A stretch of DNA of 64,000 nucleotides from an uncultured Bacilli bacterium (GCA_934119955.1 CAKOSZ010000003.1:1-64000); one strand, 5' to 3'. Counted from the first letter of the stretch, positions 52,835 to 62,687 are shown. Notes: generated from the letters alone by a model not told the origin. Translations and numbers: made by a program.

Positions 52835-52867
52835 CCCAGCATCTACAACTATTCTGTAATCATTCAT
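52808..52867 (-). pseudogene. Truncated second copy of the amidase start
   Basis: ATG at 52867 followed by the first 11-12 codons of the amidase (MNDYRIVVDAGH), then the frame leaves the amidase at the repeat border and stops after LGTKFPKI. It is a leftover of the 636-bp duplication. Confidence 0.85.
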
Positions 52868-53471
52868 TTTATTTTCACCCTAGTTTATAATATAAGAATA
52901 ACCTATTTAAGTGATATTTTTATTTGATTTAAATTTTTTTATTTTCCAACAACTAAAATAATTACCATTTTTACATTTAATTTTTATAACCATTTTTCAA
53001 CATTTTTTATTTTATTTTAATTATTTATTTTCTATCACATACTGATCAATATTTGACATAGTAATAAGAAGAAAACTATATAAATTTATATACATAAATA
53101 CTTCTGATGAACCACCTTTTTCATAGCATTCTTCTAATATATCTTTATCTTCTTTATTTGTTCCTTTAAATAACTTTAAAAAATGATGTTAGCTTTATTT
53201 ATCTTATTTAAATATTTTTTAGTTTTTTTATCATCACCTAATTTATAATAAAGTGCAAATATTTTTAAATTTTTCAATAAATATCAACCAACATAGCAAG
53301 TGGATTTTCTCAAACGACTATAAGGTTCGTTGTTCTGGCCTCGCTTAAAAGCGCTATACAAACCGCCATTTGCAAATTTGTTCTTGCTTCCTGTAAACGT
53401 GTCAATTTTATCTAATGTTAATTGTTCTGCCATTTTGTCTTCATATAATTAATTTTCTATTTTTTTATTGC
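52836..53471 (-). repeat. 636-bp direct repeat, right copy
   Basis: Almost identical to 43339-43974. It contains the amidase start, upstream region, the frameshifted gene (copy at 53021-53287) and the short ORF with an extra stop. The 900 bp before the GGDEF gene hold only this repeat, the 52-bp repeat and the operon promoter. Confidence 0.95.
53021..53287 (-). pseudogene. Frameshifted gene upstream of the amidase, copy 2
   Basis: Same sequence and same frameshift as 43524-43790, so the break came before the duplication. Confidence 0.5.
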
Positions 53472-53555
53472 AACTGCATTTTTTAAATAAATTCAACCAA
53501 TTAACTTGCCTAACAAGGAAATTTAAGTTAAAATTATATCTTAAAGGAAGGCCTT

Positions 53556-54380
53556 ATGAAAAATAAAGATTTTTTACTGAAATTAAACTCATTAACAATA
53601 ACCAATAATTATGATGCAAACTATTTTAATAGTATTTTAAATATGATTAAAATCTTTCTTCATGCTGATACAGTAATTTGTACAAAATTAAGAAGAACCG
53701 AAGATAATCAACCCTACCATGAACAAGAAATAACCAATAAAGATGTTGTTCTAAATCTTGAAAATGAAAGTAAAGTAATTATTAAAAACATTAAAACAAA
53801 CTTAGAAGACTCTAAATTCTTTTTTAGTTTTTTAACCTCTATTTTAAATAATATGTTTAAAAACTATTCACTTATTGAAAAAATAATATTAGAAAAATAC
53901 ATGGATAGTTTACTTCAAGTATTCAATCGAACTGCCTATGAAGAAACTTTAACAAAACCAGAATTTTATGACATAGGAGTTTGTTTTATTGATATAAACG
54001 GTCTTGGAATAATTAACAATAAATACGGTCATGAAGAAGGCGACTTACTGCTAAAAACTATTGCTAATTGTTTTAAGAAAAACTTTCGTTATAAAGATAT
54101 TTTTAGAATAGGTGGCGATGAATTAGTTATTATATGTGAAAATATTGATAAAGAACTATTTATAAATAAATTAACTTCTTCCTTAAATCTGATTAATAAT
54201 ACCCCATACAGTGTTTCAATTGGTACTTTATATACCAAAACTTGTCATGATTTAAAAAACATGGTTAAAAAAGCCGAATTTGCTATGGAAGAAAATAAAC
54301 AACAATTTAGAAAAGAACATCCTGAACTTTATGTTAATAAATATGAAGTTGAATTCATAGGAAATAAAAGAAAGAGCTAG
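53556..54380 (+). CDS. GGDEF domain protein (diguanylate cyclase-like)
   Basis: A 274-aa protein. A short N-terminal helical domain of about 120 residues precedes a GGDEF domain: LLQVFNRTAYEETL, IGVCFIDINGLGIINNKYGH, DIFRIGGDELVIICEN and KKAEFAMEENK. The signature reads GGDEL instead of GGDEF/GGEEF, a change seen in some active enzymes. It would make or bind cyclic di-GMP in the cytoplasm. AAAGGAAGG precedes the ATG. It starts the normal chromosome again after the island. Confidence 0.85.
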   Translation: MKNKDFLLKLNSLTITNNYDANYFNSILNMIKIFLHADTVICTKLRRTEDNQPYHEQEITNKDVVLNLENESKVIIKNIKTNLEDSKFFFSFLTSILNNMFKNYSLIEKIILEKYMDSLLQVFNRTAYEETLTKPEFYDIGVCFIDINGLGIINNKYGHEEGDLLLKTIANCFKKNFRYKDIFRIGGDELVIICENIDKELFINKLTSSLNLINNTPYSVSIGTLYTKTCHDLKNMVKKAEFAMEENKQQFRKEHPELYVNKYEVEFIGNKRKS

Positions 54381-54383
54381 TCA

Positions 54384-54938
54384 TTACTTAGAACTAGTTC
54401 TTTTATTACTTTTTACATTTTTAGTTGAAGTTTTAGAATAATTACTTTTACTATTTTTGTTGTTAGTACTCTTTGAATTATTTTTATTCTTATAATTTTT
54501 AGAAGAATTGTTATTTCCTCGTTTAGAAGTATTATTAGTTTTTGTAACTTTTTTAGTATTTTTAGTTTTACTAACTATAACAGTTTCTTCTTTTACTTTT
54601 TCTTCTGAAATCCCATTTTTTGTTTCAGTATCTTTCTCTGTAACTTCTATCTTATCATCAGTTTTCTTTTCATCTTCACATTTAGTAACTGTTGAAGTTG
54701 ATTTAGTATCTTCCAAGCAACACTTTTTCTTTCTTTTAAACATATCTTTTATTCTAACATCTTCATACAAGCCTTTAAAATAATATGATAAGAAAAAAGG
54801 AATAAATCCCCATAAGAAAGATATTGTTCCAAAAAGGGCAAATGACTCTAATATTATTGTCAAAAGACTTAATATAATTATTAAACTCTTATACACCTTT
54901 TTCATTTTATAATTTTTTACTTTATCTTCATTATTCAC
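54384..54938 (-). CDS. Membrane protein with long disordered charged tail
   Basis: A 184-aa protein. Two hydrophobic helices (about 16-38 and 40-54) are followed by a cytoplasmic-type basic patch (KRKKKCC), an acidic stretch and a 60-residue tail of Lys, Asn, Ser and Thr. No family recognised. It starts with GTG inside the last codons of pyrH (8-bp overlap; GGTGAT upstream) and so belongs to the thyA-folA-tmk-pyrH operon. The tail may bind nucleic acid or ribosomes. Confidence 0.6.
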   Translation of the reverse strand: MNNEDKVKNYKMKKVYKSLIIILSLLTIILESFALFGTISFLWGFIPFFLSYYFKGLYEDVRIKDMFKRKKKCCLEDTKSTSTVTKCEDEKKTDDKIEVTEKDTETKNGISEEKVKEETVIVSKTKNTKKVTKTNNTSKRGNNNSSKNYKNKNNSKSTNNKNSKSNYSKTSTKNVKSNKRTSSK

Positions 54939-55632
54939 AAGAAATCACCGTTCCTATATCTTCTCCATTTAAAACCTTAATCAAGTTTTCTTTATCATTA
55001 AAATTAATTACTAAAATATCCTTATTTTCTTCCATACAATCTTTTATACATTTAAGATCCATTACTTTAATTTCTGGATTATCTAAAACTTCTTGGTGAG
55101 TTAATTTCTTATACATTAAAGCATCACTATATTTGTTTGGATCCTTATCATAAACACCATCAACATTAGTTAGTTTAATAATAACATCAGCACCTATCAT
55201 AATAGCTTTCATACTTGCTGCTGTATCAGTTGAACAACCTATATGACCAGTTCCACCACTAAATACAATAACTGTTCCTTCTTTATATAATTTTTTTAGT
55301 TCTTCTTCACTATGGTATTCAATTAATTCATGAAAATCAAATGGAGAAAAAACAACATTTTTAATGCCTTCTTTGGTAAATGCATCACGAAGAGCAAGAG
55401 CATTCATGGTTGTACCAAGCATTCCCATCGAATCTGCATTTATTGCTTCCATATCTTGATGACTTCTTCCACGAAAGAAATTTCCTCCACCCACAACTAT
55501 TCCTACATTAACTCCCATGTCATGAACTCTTTTTATAAGTTTAGCAATTTCTCTTGTTCTATCTTTATTAATATTTTCAGTTTCACTCATAAGTGATTCA
55601 CCACTTAATTTTAATAAAATATTTTTATACAT
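54931..55632 (-). CDS. pyrH: UMP kinase
   Basis: A 233-aa amino-acid-kinase-fold enzyme phosphorylating UMP to UDP. NILLKLSGESLM, VGIVVGGGNFFRG, the DSMGMLGTTMNALALRDA region and the TNVDGVYDKDPNKY loop are conserved. Length is normal. It follows tmk with a 16-bp gap in the pyrimidine nucleotide operon. In many bacteria pyrH sits beside tsf and frr instead, so its position here with thymidylate genes is a local feature. Confidence 0.96.
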   Translation of the reverse strand: MYKNILLKLSGESLMSETENINKDRTREIAKLIKRVHDMGVNVGIVVGGGNFFRGRSHQDMEAINADSMGMLGTTMNALALRDAFTKEGIKNVVFSPFDFHELIEYHSEEELKKLYKEGTVIVFSGGTGHIGCSTDTAASMKAIMIGADVIIKLTNVDGVYDKDPNKYSDALMYKKLTHQEVLDNPEIKVMDLKCIKDCMEENKDILVINFNDKENLIKVLNGEDIGTVISCE

Positions 55633-55648
55633 AAATCCTCCTATAATT

Positions 55649-56317
55649 TTATAAGTATTCTTTAATACATTCTATTATTTCTTCATTTATATCTTCAATT
55701 GTTCTAATTTCATTATTCTTTATGCAATTAATATTTTTCCAATTATAAAGTTGTGATAATTCAACATAAGCAATTTCAGAATTTTTTAAATGTTCTTCAT
55801 TCATCTCATGTTCATCTAAGGATACTCTATTCTTTTTTAAATTAGCAGCATAAGTATATGGAACATGTAAAAATATTGTTTTATCAGGTTTTGGTAGTGA
55901 TAGTAACCAAAATTCTAATTTGTCAATCCATTCATACATATGAAATCTTTCTTCATCATTTTTAATTTTACTTCCTTGATGAGCCATATTACTACTTACA
56001 TATCTATCACAAATAACAAAATAATCATCATCTAGATATTTTTTAATACTATTTTCATTATATTTTCTATCGGCTGCATAGTATAAACTTGCTACCTTTG
56101 GATCTAAGTTAACTGCACCTTCTTTGAACCAACACTCACATATTTCTTTTTTACCAAGGTATGGTCCCCCTACTATTTTACCAGTTGGAGAATCATAATT
56201 AGGAAAAGTTAAACGAATTGCTTTCTTTCCCATTTTTTCTAATTTTTCAACTAATAATTTGCTTTGTGTTTCTTTACCAGAACAATCTGTTCCTTCTATT
56301 ACAATAAATTTACCCAT
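55649..56317 (-). CDS. tmk: Thymidylate kinase
   Basis: A 222-aa P-loop kinase making dTDP from dTMP. The P-loop is IEGTDCSGKETQSK, the DR(Y/H) motif is ICDRYVSSNMAHQG, and the thymidine site region PNYDSPTGKIVGGPYLG is visible. Slightly longer than usual, like some eukaryote-type thymidylate kinases. The ATG overlaps the end of folA by 8 bp, so it is coupled to dihydrofolate reductase. Confidence 0.94.
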   Translation of the reverse strand: MGKFIVIEGTDCSGKETQSKLLVEKLEKMGKKAIRLTFPNYDSPTGKIVGGPYLGKKEICECWFKEGAVNLDPKVASLYYAADRKYNENSIKKYLDDDYFVICDRYVSSNMAHQGSKIKNDEERFHMYEWIDKLEFWLLSLPKPDKTIFLHVPYTYAANLKKNRVSLDEHEMNEEHLKNSEIAYVELSQLYNWKNINCIKNNEIRTIEDINEEIIECIKEYL

Positions 56318-56804
56318 GAACCCTCCTATATATTACATGTAAATAATTAATTCCATTATCACTATTTTTTCCTACTATTTCTTTTTTATATAAAGATTTA
56401 TCAAATTCTGGAAAATAAACTGAGGCAGTAGAACAAGTATCATCAATTTCAGTTAAATACAAAGTATCAGCATATTTTAAAAACTGTTTATAAATACTTG
56501 CTCCTCCTATTATAAATACCTCTTCTTGCTTATCTTTATATGCATCAAGAAATTCTTCTATTCCATGAAATATTTCAACTTCATTTCCTAAGTCTTCTGT
56601 ATCATCTGGAAATGTTAAAACTATATTTTTTCTATTTGGTAAAACTTTTGGTAAAGATTTAAAAGTATTTTTTCCCATTACAACAGTTTTACCAGATGTC
56701 GTATTTTTAAAGTATTTTAAATCATTAGGTAAATGCCAAATTAAATCATTATTTTTACCAAGTTCTAAGTTTTTTCCAACTGCTGCTATCATTGATATTT
56801 TCAT
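56310..56804 (-). CDS. folA: Dihydrofolate reductase
   Basis: A 164-aa enzyme reducing dihydrofolate to tetrahydrofolate. ISMIAAVGKNLELG, IWHLPNDLKYFK (substrate Asp), TVVMGKNTFKSLP and FIIGGASIYKQFL are the usual motifs. It stands 12 bp after thyA. Together with ThyA and GlyA (5885-7114) it completes the thymidylate cycle. Confidence 0.95.
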   Translation of the reverse strand: MKISMIAAVGKNLELGKNNDLIWHLPNDLKYFKNTTSGKTVVMGKNTFKSLPKVLPNRKNIVLTFPDDTEDLGNEVEIFHGIEEFLDAYKDKQEEVFIIGGASIYKQFLKYADTLYLTEIDDTCSTASVYFPEFDKSLYKKEIVGKNSDNGINYLHVIYRRVHG

Positions 56805-56816
56805 ACTACCTCCATT

Positions 56817-57716
56817 TTATTGTGCCAATGGAAATTCAATTTTTCCATGGTGTTTATAATCTACTATTTTAATATCTTTTAATTCTCTTGAATTATCAAA
56901 TTTGTAAAAATCTTTTATTTCGGGATTTAACCAAAGTTTAGGAGCGGCTAAATCTTCTAGTTCCTTTCCTCTTCTAATTTGTTCTTTAATTCCTTCTACT
57001 TGATTAACATATATGTGAGCATCTTTTATAGTCCAGAAAAGTTTACCAGGTTTTAAATTAGTAACTTGGGCAATCATACTAAGAAGTGTTGCATATTGAG
57101 TTATATTAAAAGGAAGTCCTAAGGGAACATCACATGATCTTTGATGAACCATACAATTTAAATAACCATCCGTTACATCCCATTCACTACACCAAACACA
57201 TGATGGTAAAACAGCGGTATCTAAAAATTCATTTTGCCATAAACTCATAATCATTCTTCTATCAGTTGGATTATTTTTAATTTTAGTAATTAATTCATCA
57301 ATTAAATGATATTTTTTAACAATATAACCATAGGCAGTTCCTATTGTATGAGCATATTTTTTATCAAATTTCTTAGTTATTTCTTTTTTTACTAATTTAC
57401 CATTTTCTAAAACATTTTGATTAGCATGCCATAAACCATCATCATCTATTTCCCACTCATCCCAAATATGATTATTTCTTTCTTTTAACCACCTTACATC
57501 ATTACTTTGTTCTTGATATATCCACAAAAGCTCCGTAATAGCATTTTTGAAAAATAATTGCTTTGTTGTTAAAATAGGAAATTCTTTTTGTAAATCAAAT
57601 TCAAAAAAGTAACCTGGTATTTTAATTGTATTAATACCTGTTCTATTTTCTACTTCAACCCCTTCATTTAAAATCTTTTCACATAAAGTTAAATAATCTT
57701 TATCAAACTTCGACAT
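56817..57716 (-). CDS. thyA: Thymidylate synthase
   Basis: A 299-aa enzyme methylating dUMP to dTMP with methylene-tetrahydrofolate. Motifs include NRTGINTIKIPG, PTDRRMIMSLW, LPSCVWCSEWDV (catalytic Cys), RSCDVPLGLPFNI and the closing DAHIYVNQ. The ATG at 57716 has GGAGAGG in front. First gene of the operon thyA-folA-tmk-pyrH. Its catalytic loop carries an extra Cys where family members often have His; the reaction is expected to be normal. Confidence 0.95.
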   Translation of the reverse strand: MSKFDKDYLTLCEKILNEGVEVENRTGINTIKIPGYFFEFDLQKEFPILTTKQLFFKNAITELLWIYQEQSNDVRWLKERNNHIWDEWEIDDDGLWHANQNVLENGKLVKKEITKKFDKKYAHTIGTAYGYIVKKYHLIDELITKIKNNPTDRRMIMSLWQNEFLDTAVLPSCVWCSEWDVTDGYLNCMVHQRSCDVPLGLPFNITQYATLLSMIAQVTNLKPGKLFWTIKDAHIYVNQVEGIKEQIRRGKELEDLAAPKLWLNPEIKDFYKFDNSRELKDIKIVDYKHHGKIEFPLAQ

Positions 57717-57775
57717 ATTCCTCTCCAATTCTTTTATATTATAACAAATGTAACTAGAATAAGCAATTAGTTAAT

Positions 57776-57812
57776 AAAAAGAAATTAGTTTTTTTAAAAA
57801 AAATCTAATTTC
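57776..57812 (-). terminator. Terminator of the penicillin-binding protein gene
   Basis: GAAATTAG pairs with CTAATTTC; T-run on the minus strand. It overlaps the last codons of the gene. Confidence 0.7.
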
Positions 57813-59712
57813 CTAATAAGATTCTAACCGTAGAACCTGCTGCTAAGTAAGTTCCTTCTTTGGGACTTTGGGTTAAAACTGTATCTCCTGATCCTGAATA
57901 CTCAATATTATAATAAAATAAATCTTTAACCGCTTCTTTTTTAGTTTTACCAATAACACTCGGCAAAACATAATATACTTCATCGTCAAAATATTTAACT
58001 TTTTCAATTTGATTATATTGTCTTTTAATATCTAAGGCATCTATTATATCAAGTAAAATTCTTCTTGCAACTGGGGCAGTTGTATAACTTGATAAAAGTG
58101 CTGTATTTTTAGGATTATCAATGGCAACGTATAAGATTGCTTCTGGGTTATTACTTGGAACAACTGACATAAAAGACATAATATAATTATTAACTAAATA
58201 CACTCCATCCTTTACTTTTTGAGCAGTTCCAGTTTTTCCTCCTACTCTATATCCATCAATATACGCATACCTTCCTCCTCCTCTTGCAACTACACTTTCA
58301 AGAGCATATTTCATAATTTCACTCGTTTCTTTGCTAATAGTTTTTCTTACAAACTTAGATTCATTTTGAAGAATTACACTATTAGTAACTGGTTCATTAA
58401 CACTTTTAACAATATATGGTTTATATAAATTACCTCCATTTACAACACTTGAAACTGCTACTACTTGTTGAATAGGTGTTACACTTATTCCTTGTCCAAA
58501 CGCAGAAGTTACCAGTTCCAATTCTCCTACTTTTTCAAGAGGAAACATAATACCTGTTGCTTCCCCATTTAAATCAATTCCTGTCTTAGAACCAAATCCA
58601 AACAAATCAAAATAAGAAAACAATCTTTCTTTACCAAGAAGTTGACCAAGTTTAACAAAGCCAGGATTACAAGAATTTTCTAAAACTTGTAAAAATGTTT
58701 GATCACCATGTCCTTTTGATTTCCAACAACCAATTCTTGTTCCATTTATACGAACACTTCCCGAATCATAAAAATGATCATTATAAATATCAATTACTTT
58801 TTCTTCCACGGCTGATGACATGGTAATAATTTTAAAAGTAGAACCTGGTTCATAAGTCATCCAAATTGGTAAATTACGATTCAATACCTCAGTTGTAAAT
58901 AATTTATAACTATTAGGATTAAAAGTAGGTCTACTTGCCATTGCAAGTATTTCACCTGTATTAGGATCAATTACAACAGCCAAAGAATTATCTGGTTTTA
59001 AAGTACTTTCAACATTATTAAGTTCCCTTTCTAAGGAAAGTTGAATATTTATATCAATGGTTAAAGTTATATTCATACCACTTGCTGGTTCTAAATATAT
59101 TTCAGACAAATTTATTTTATTTCCCTTAGCATCACTGAAATATTTAATTGCTCCATTTTCCCCAGTTAAATATTTATCATAAATAAGTTCTATTCCTCCA
59201 AGTCCTTGATTATCAATTCCAACATAACCTAAAACATGGGATAAAGTTGTTCCATAGGGATAATATCTTTTAGATTCCTTAACTAAGTACACCCCTTCAT
59301 ATTTATAACTTTCAATTTTATCAGCTGTTTCATAGTCAAGACGTCTTCCTTCTGGATGAACTCTTTCAATTGAAGTATTTTTATAAACATGCTTTTTCAT
59401 CTCATCAAAACTAACATTTAAAATACTTGCTAAGGTTTTAGTAACTTCTTCCTTATTTTTTATTTGACTTGGAACAAGAACTAAACTAGTAGTTGTAACA
59501 TTATCAGCCAAAACTACCCCATTTCTATCTAAAATTAATCCTCGGTTAGCCTCAATTGGTAAATCCCTACTCCATAAATCAAGTGCTAAACTAGATAATT
59601 TTTTATAATCAACCATTTCAATATAAACTACTTTTAAAAAAACAACTACAAAAAAAGATATAAAAAAAAGAAATATTAATTTAATCCTACTATCAATTTT
59701 TTTATTAAACAT
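57805..59712 (-). CDS. Class B penicillin-binding protein (SpoVD/FtsI type) with PASTA domain
   Basis: A 635-aa peptidoglycan transpeptidase. One N-terminal membrane helix (about 12-32), the dimerisation domain with RGLILDRNGVVLAD, then the transpeptidase domain: SxxK in PGSTFKII, SxN in ENSCNPGF, and KTG in VGGKTGTAQ. A single PASTA domain ends the protein (PSVIGKTKKEAVKD). SpoVD, for spore cortex, has one PASTA; division PBPs often have two, so a sporulation role is possible. The ATG at 59712 follows AGTGGTGAA. Confidence 0.92.
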   Translation of the reverse strand: MFNKKIDSRIKLIFLFFISFFVVVFLKVVYIEMVDYKKLSSLALDLWSRDLPIEANRGLILDRNGVVLADNVTTTSLVLVPSQIKNKEEVTKTLASILNVSFDEMKKHVYKNTSIERVHPEGRRLDYETADKIESYKYEGVYLVKESKRYYPYGTTLSHVLGYVGIDNQGLGGIELIYDKYLTGENGAIKYFSDAKGNKINLSEIYLEPASGMNITLTIDINIQLSLERELNNVESTLKPDNSLAVVIDPNTGEILAMASRPTFNPNSYKLFTTEVLNRNLPIWMTYEPGSTFKIITMSSAVEEKVIDIYNDHFYDSGSVRINGTRIGCWKSKGHGDQTFLQVLENSCNPGFVKLGQLLGKERLFSYFDLFGFGSKTGIDLNGEATGIMFPLEKVGELELVTSAFGQGISVTPIQQVVAVSSVVNGGNLYKPYIVKSVNEPVTNSVILQNESKFVRKTISKETSEIMKYALESVVARGGGRYAYIDGYRVGGKTGTAQKVKDGVYLVNNYIMSFMSVVPSNNPEAILYVAIDNPKNTALLSSYTTAPVARRILLDIIDALDIKRQYNQIEKVKYFDDEVYYVLPSVIGKTKKEAVKDLFYYNIEYSGSGDTVLTQSPKEGTYLAAGSTVRILLGN

Positions 59713-59767
59713 ATATTCACCACTTAAATATATGTGAGAATTAATTAATATTTCATCTTTATAATAA

Positions 59768-60376
59768 TTATTTATCAATACTTAATTTAATTTTTTTATA
59801 ATCTTCAACTATTGAATCTCTAAATTTTATTTTACCAACTTTACTTTCATATTCCTTTAACCATACATTTTTTAAATTTAAACTTTTTATTCTATCAAGT
59901 AAAATATATTCTTTAATTTCTTCAATAGATTCAATGTAATTATCATGAAAATATTTAATACCTTTATCTTCTTCTACCATTTTAAGATATAATTTTAAAA
60001 TACAAATTACATAATCATTTATACTAGTTTTTATACAAAATTCTTCGTGATAACTTTTATTTTTTTTAGCATCTTTATAATATCTTTTTACTTTAAATCT
60101 ATAAGAACTTCTTTCTTAGAAACAAATTTATTAGGTCCTACATAATATTCCTTATCAACTAATTCTAAAAAATAAATAATTTCTTTTTGTAATTCTTCGA
60201 AAGAGATTTCTTTATTAATAATTTTTTTTAGAATTATTGATATTTTTAATAAATTCATCTATATCATAGTCTTCTTTTTTATGTTTAGGTATTCTTTTAT
60301 ATAATTCAACTATAATACTTTCTAGTTCTTTTTTATTATATTTTTCTATCTCTTTTTTAAGATCTGCTACTAACAT
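59768..60376 (-). pseudogene. Gene broken by two frameshifts
   Basis: ATG at 60376 with AAGAGGT upstream starts MLVADLKKEIEKYNKKELES. The frame breaks at a run of eight A, continues as IINKEISFEELQKEIIYFLE, breaks again and continues through YYKDAKKNKSYHEEFCIKTS to the 70-aa frame ending KIKLSIDK at 59768. The original protein had about 200 residues, lysine-rich and helical. No family recognised. The 70-aa frame alone has no good start. Break points could also be assembly errors in homopolymers. Confidence 0.65.
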
Positions 60377-60386
60377 AATTACCTCT

Positions 60387-61337
60387 TTAATTTATTTTAG
60401 GTTCATTATTATTTAAAATTTTAACACTACCATTAGTTTCAACAGTTTTAGTAGCAAGTTCTTTTAATTCAAGATATGCTTTATCCATTTTTTCTTGCAA
60501 ACTTGTATTTAAATTCGTAAGTCTTGTTATCTCACTTTCTAGTGAACTAATTTTATCATTTTGTCTATCTATAACATTTTTTGAATCTTTATTTAATAAT
60601 TCTATTTCATGTTTATGATCTTTTTCAAGTTCACTTGCCATTTCTTTTCTACCACGAGTATATTCTTTATCCATAATAGTAGATATATCAGCAACTTGCT
60701 TTGTTAAACTATTAAATTCTTCGGTTTTAGTTTTAGCATCATCTAATAATTTTTTAGTTTCTTCTTCTTGTTCTTTTATTTTTGCAAGTCTTACTCTTTT
60801 TTCATCTTCCCATTTATTATTTTCTATTTCTCTATCCCTTTTTAATTTATAATTATATTCTTCTACTTCTCTATCCCTTGTTAATCTTAAATTTTTACTC
60901 ATTAAATCATATTCTTTTTCAAGTTCTTCTTTTTTTATTTTATATTGGTTTTCTAAATTATTAATTTCTTCTTGAATCTTTTTAGTTTCTTCATCTTTCT
61001 TTTTTTCAAGTTCTATTTGATAATCCTTACTAGCATTTATGATAAGAGTTAAATTATTTAATTCTTTTGATACGCCGTATAATTCTTTTAGCTTATCTTC
61101 TTCACTTTTAATAGCAAGTTCTAAATCTTGAAATTTCTTATTTAATTCATAAGAAAATATATTTTGTTCAACATTAACTTTTGACGTTTCAATTGCCTTT
61201 TCTACTATCTTTTGTTTTTCTTCTTTAATAGGATCTGATTTTGCTTTCATTAAATTTTTTTCTCTTTCAAGAGCCTCATTTAACGCTTCCAACAATTCAG
61301 CCTTAGTATTTTTAATAGTCATTTCTTCTTTTTTCAT
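60387..61337 (-). CDS. Long coiled-coil protein
   Basis: A 316-aa protein predicted to be coiled coil from about residue 20 to 300, with Glu/Lys-rich heptads and no signal peptide or membrane helix. No catalytic motif. AAAGGAAA precedes the ATG. The broken gene at 59768-60376 follows 10 bp later and was probably part of the same operon. It may be a structural or scaffold protein of the cytoplasm; more cannot be said. Confidence 0.7.
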   Translation of the reverse strand: MKKEEMTIKNTKAELLEALNEALEREKNLMKAKSDPIKEEKQKIVEKAIETSKVNVEQNIFSYELNKKFQDLELAIKSEEDKLKELYGVSKELNNLTLIINASKDYQIELEKKKDEETKKIQEEINNLENQYKIKKEELEKEYDLMSKNLRLTRDREVEEYNYKLKRDREIENNKWEDEKRVRLAKIKEQEEETKKLLDDAKTKTEEFNSLTKQVADISTIMDKEYTRGRKEMASELEKDHKHEIELLNKDSKNVIDRQNDKISSLESEITRLTNLNTSLQEKMDKAYLELKELATKTVETNGSVKILNNNEPKIN

Positions 61338-61390
61338 ATTTTTTCCTTTCTTTACTAAATATTTTACTAATTTAATGTTACTTTGGCAAC

Positions 61391-61969
61391 TTAAAGGACA
61401 TCTTTTAACACTATTTCAAGTAAACTCTTATATTCTCTGGAATTACTTTCTAATTTAGAATATTTATCCTCTTTTCTTCTTATTCTAATAACATTTTTAG
61501 TTACTTCTAAAAACTTTTTAATTTCAATTGGATTATTATCAATAAATAAATTATTTTGATAATCAAGATTAAGTTTAGATTTATCTTTATCAGTTATAAT
61601 TATATCCTTAAAATATTTTTTTAAGTTAGAACCCTTTATTTTTTTCAGTTGATAATTATACTCCCCATAAGTTAATAAATTAATTTCTAAATTCTTATTT
61701 TTTTCTAAAAAAGGGATAACATCTTTAAATACATAACTACTATTATATAAGTTATTTACTTTAAGTAAAATATTATTATCTAAATTATATTCTTTAACTA
61801 AATAATTAGTTAAAATATCTAAATTAAACTTAGTAGTTTTAAATAATTTAAGTTTTATATTATTAATTAAGTCTTCATCAAGACCATATTCTTGAAATAA
61901 ATTAAGATAATCTTGGTAAAATTTATCTGTATTAAATAAAGTTCCATCAAAGTCTAGGTAAATCTTCAT
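61391..61969 (-). CDS. HAD family hydrolase
   Basis: A 192-aa phosphatase-type protein. The nucleophile motif is IYLDFDGTLFNTD (DxD), motif II lies in NLLTYGEY, and the final acidic motif in NLFIDNNPIEI. A small helical cap sits between. Substrate unknown. Its ATG lies inside the 3' end of the hexapeptide-repeat gene (23-bp overlap), so the two are translated together. Confidence 0.85.
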   Translation of the reverse strand: MKIYLDFDGTLFNTDKFYQDYLNLFQEYGLDEDLINNIKLKLFKTTKFNLDILTNYLVKEYNLDNNILLKVNNLYNSSYVFKDVIPFLEKNKNLEINLLTYGEYNYQLKKIKGSNLKKYFKDIIITDKDKSKLNLDYQNNLFIDNNPIEIKKFLEVTKNVIRIRRKEDKYSKLESNSREYKSLLEIVLKDVL

Positions 61970-62621
61970 GTTTAACCTTTCTAACTATCACGTCATCTTT
62001 TTTAACAATTGAATTTTCTTCAATTAAACCACGAACCATTACAAGAGGATAAATGGTTGTATTTTTTCCTATTATTGTTCCAGGAGTTAAAACAGCATTG
62101 CAACCAATTTCACTCATATCTCCAACCAAAGCACCTATTTTTTTTCTATTAGTTAAAATTTTTTCATCATTAATTACTAAACTAACTAAGGATTCATCAC
62201 TTTTAACATTACTAGTTATACTACCTGCTCCAAAATGAACTTTATACCCTAAAACGGAATCTCCTATATAATTAAAATGTGGTACTTTAACACCATCGAA
62301 TAAAATAGCATTTTTAAGTTCCGTGGAGTTTCCAATAACCGAATTATTTCCAACTATTACATTACCTCTTATATAAACGCCTGGTCTTAGTTCGGTATTT
62401 TTTCCTATTATACATGGACCAGTTAAATTAATATTATCTATTAATTTAACACTTTGATGAATCCAAACATTATCACTTATTTTTTTATAATCATTTTCTA
62501 AATTATTACCAAGTTCAATTATTATTTCTTGAATATGATTTAGTATTTCAGGATAACCATATTTTAATAAATAAGGTTTAGTAATAGTTTTATCTAAATC
62601 TAAATATTTTTTTATATTCAT
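61947..62621 (-). CDS. Left-handed beta-helix sugar nucleotidyltransferase-like protein
   Basis: A 224-aa protein of the GlmU C-terminal/UDP-GlcNAc pyrophosphorylase-related type. Hexapeptide repeats run from about 65 to 205 (IGKNTELRPGVYIRGNVIVG, then IGNSTELKNAILFDGVKVPH and GSITSNVKSDES). The nucleotidyltransferase domain is missing, so the protein is probably an acyltransferase or a regulatory part. Coupled to the HAD gene. Confidence 0.75.
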   Translation of the reverse strand: MNIKKYLDLDKTITKPYLLKYGYPEILNHIQEIIIELGNNLENDYKKISDNVWIHQSVKLIDNINLTGPCIIGKNTELRPGVYIRGNVIVGNNSVIGNSTELKNAILFDGVKVPHFNYIGDSVLGYKVHFGAGSITSNVKSDESLVSLVINDEKILTNRKKIGALVGDMSEIGCNAVLTPGTIIGKNTTIYPLVMVRGLIEENSIVKKDDVIVRKVKHEDLPRL

Positions 62622-62687
62622 AATTCACCTCAATTTAATTTTATAAAATAATAAATAAAAAGTAAAGTTATATGTAAATTAATTACT

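Larger units (their letters stand above)
43975..52835 (-). mobile_element. 8.9-kb segment between 636-bp direct repeats
   Basis: The segment holds an Abi-C protein and the RiPP-like operon and lies between two nearly identical direct repeats. It could have arisen by recombination of a circular DNA carrying this region, or by duplication. No integrase of its own is found inside. A diverged 52-bp repeat (45261-45312 and 52783-52834) marks the ends of the RiPP operon part. Confidence 0.5.
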
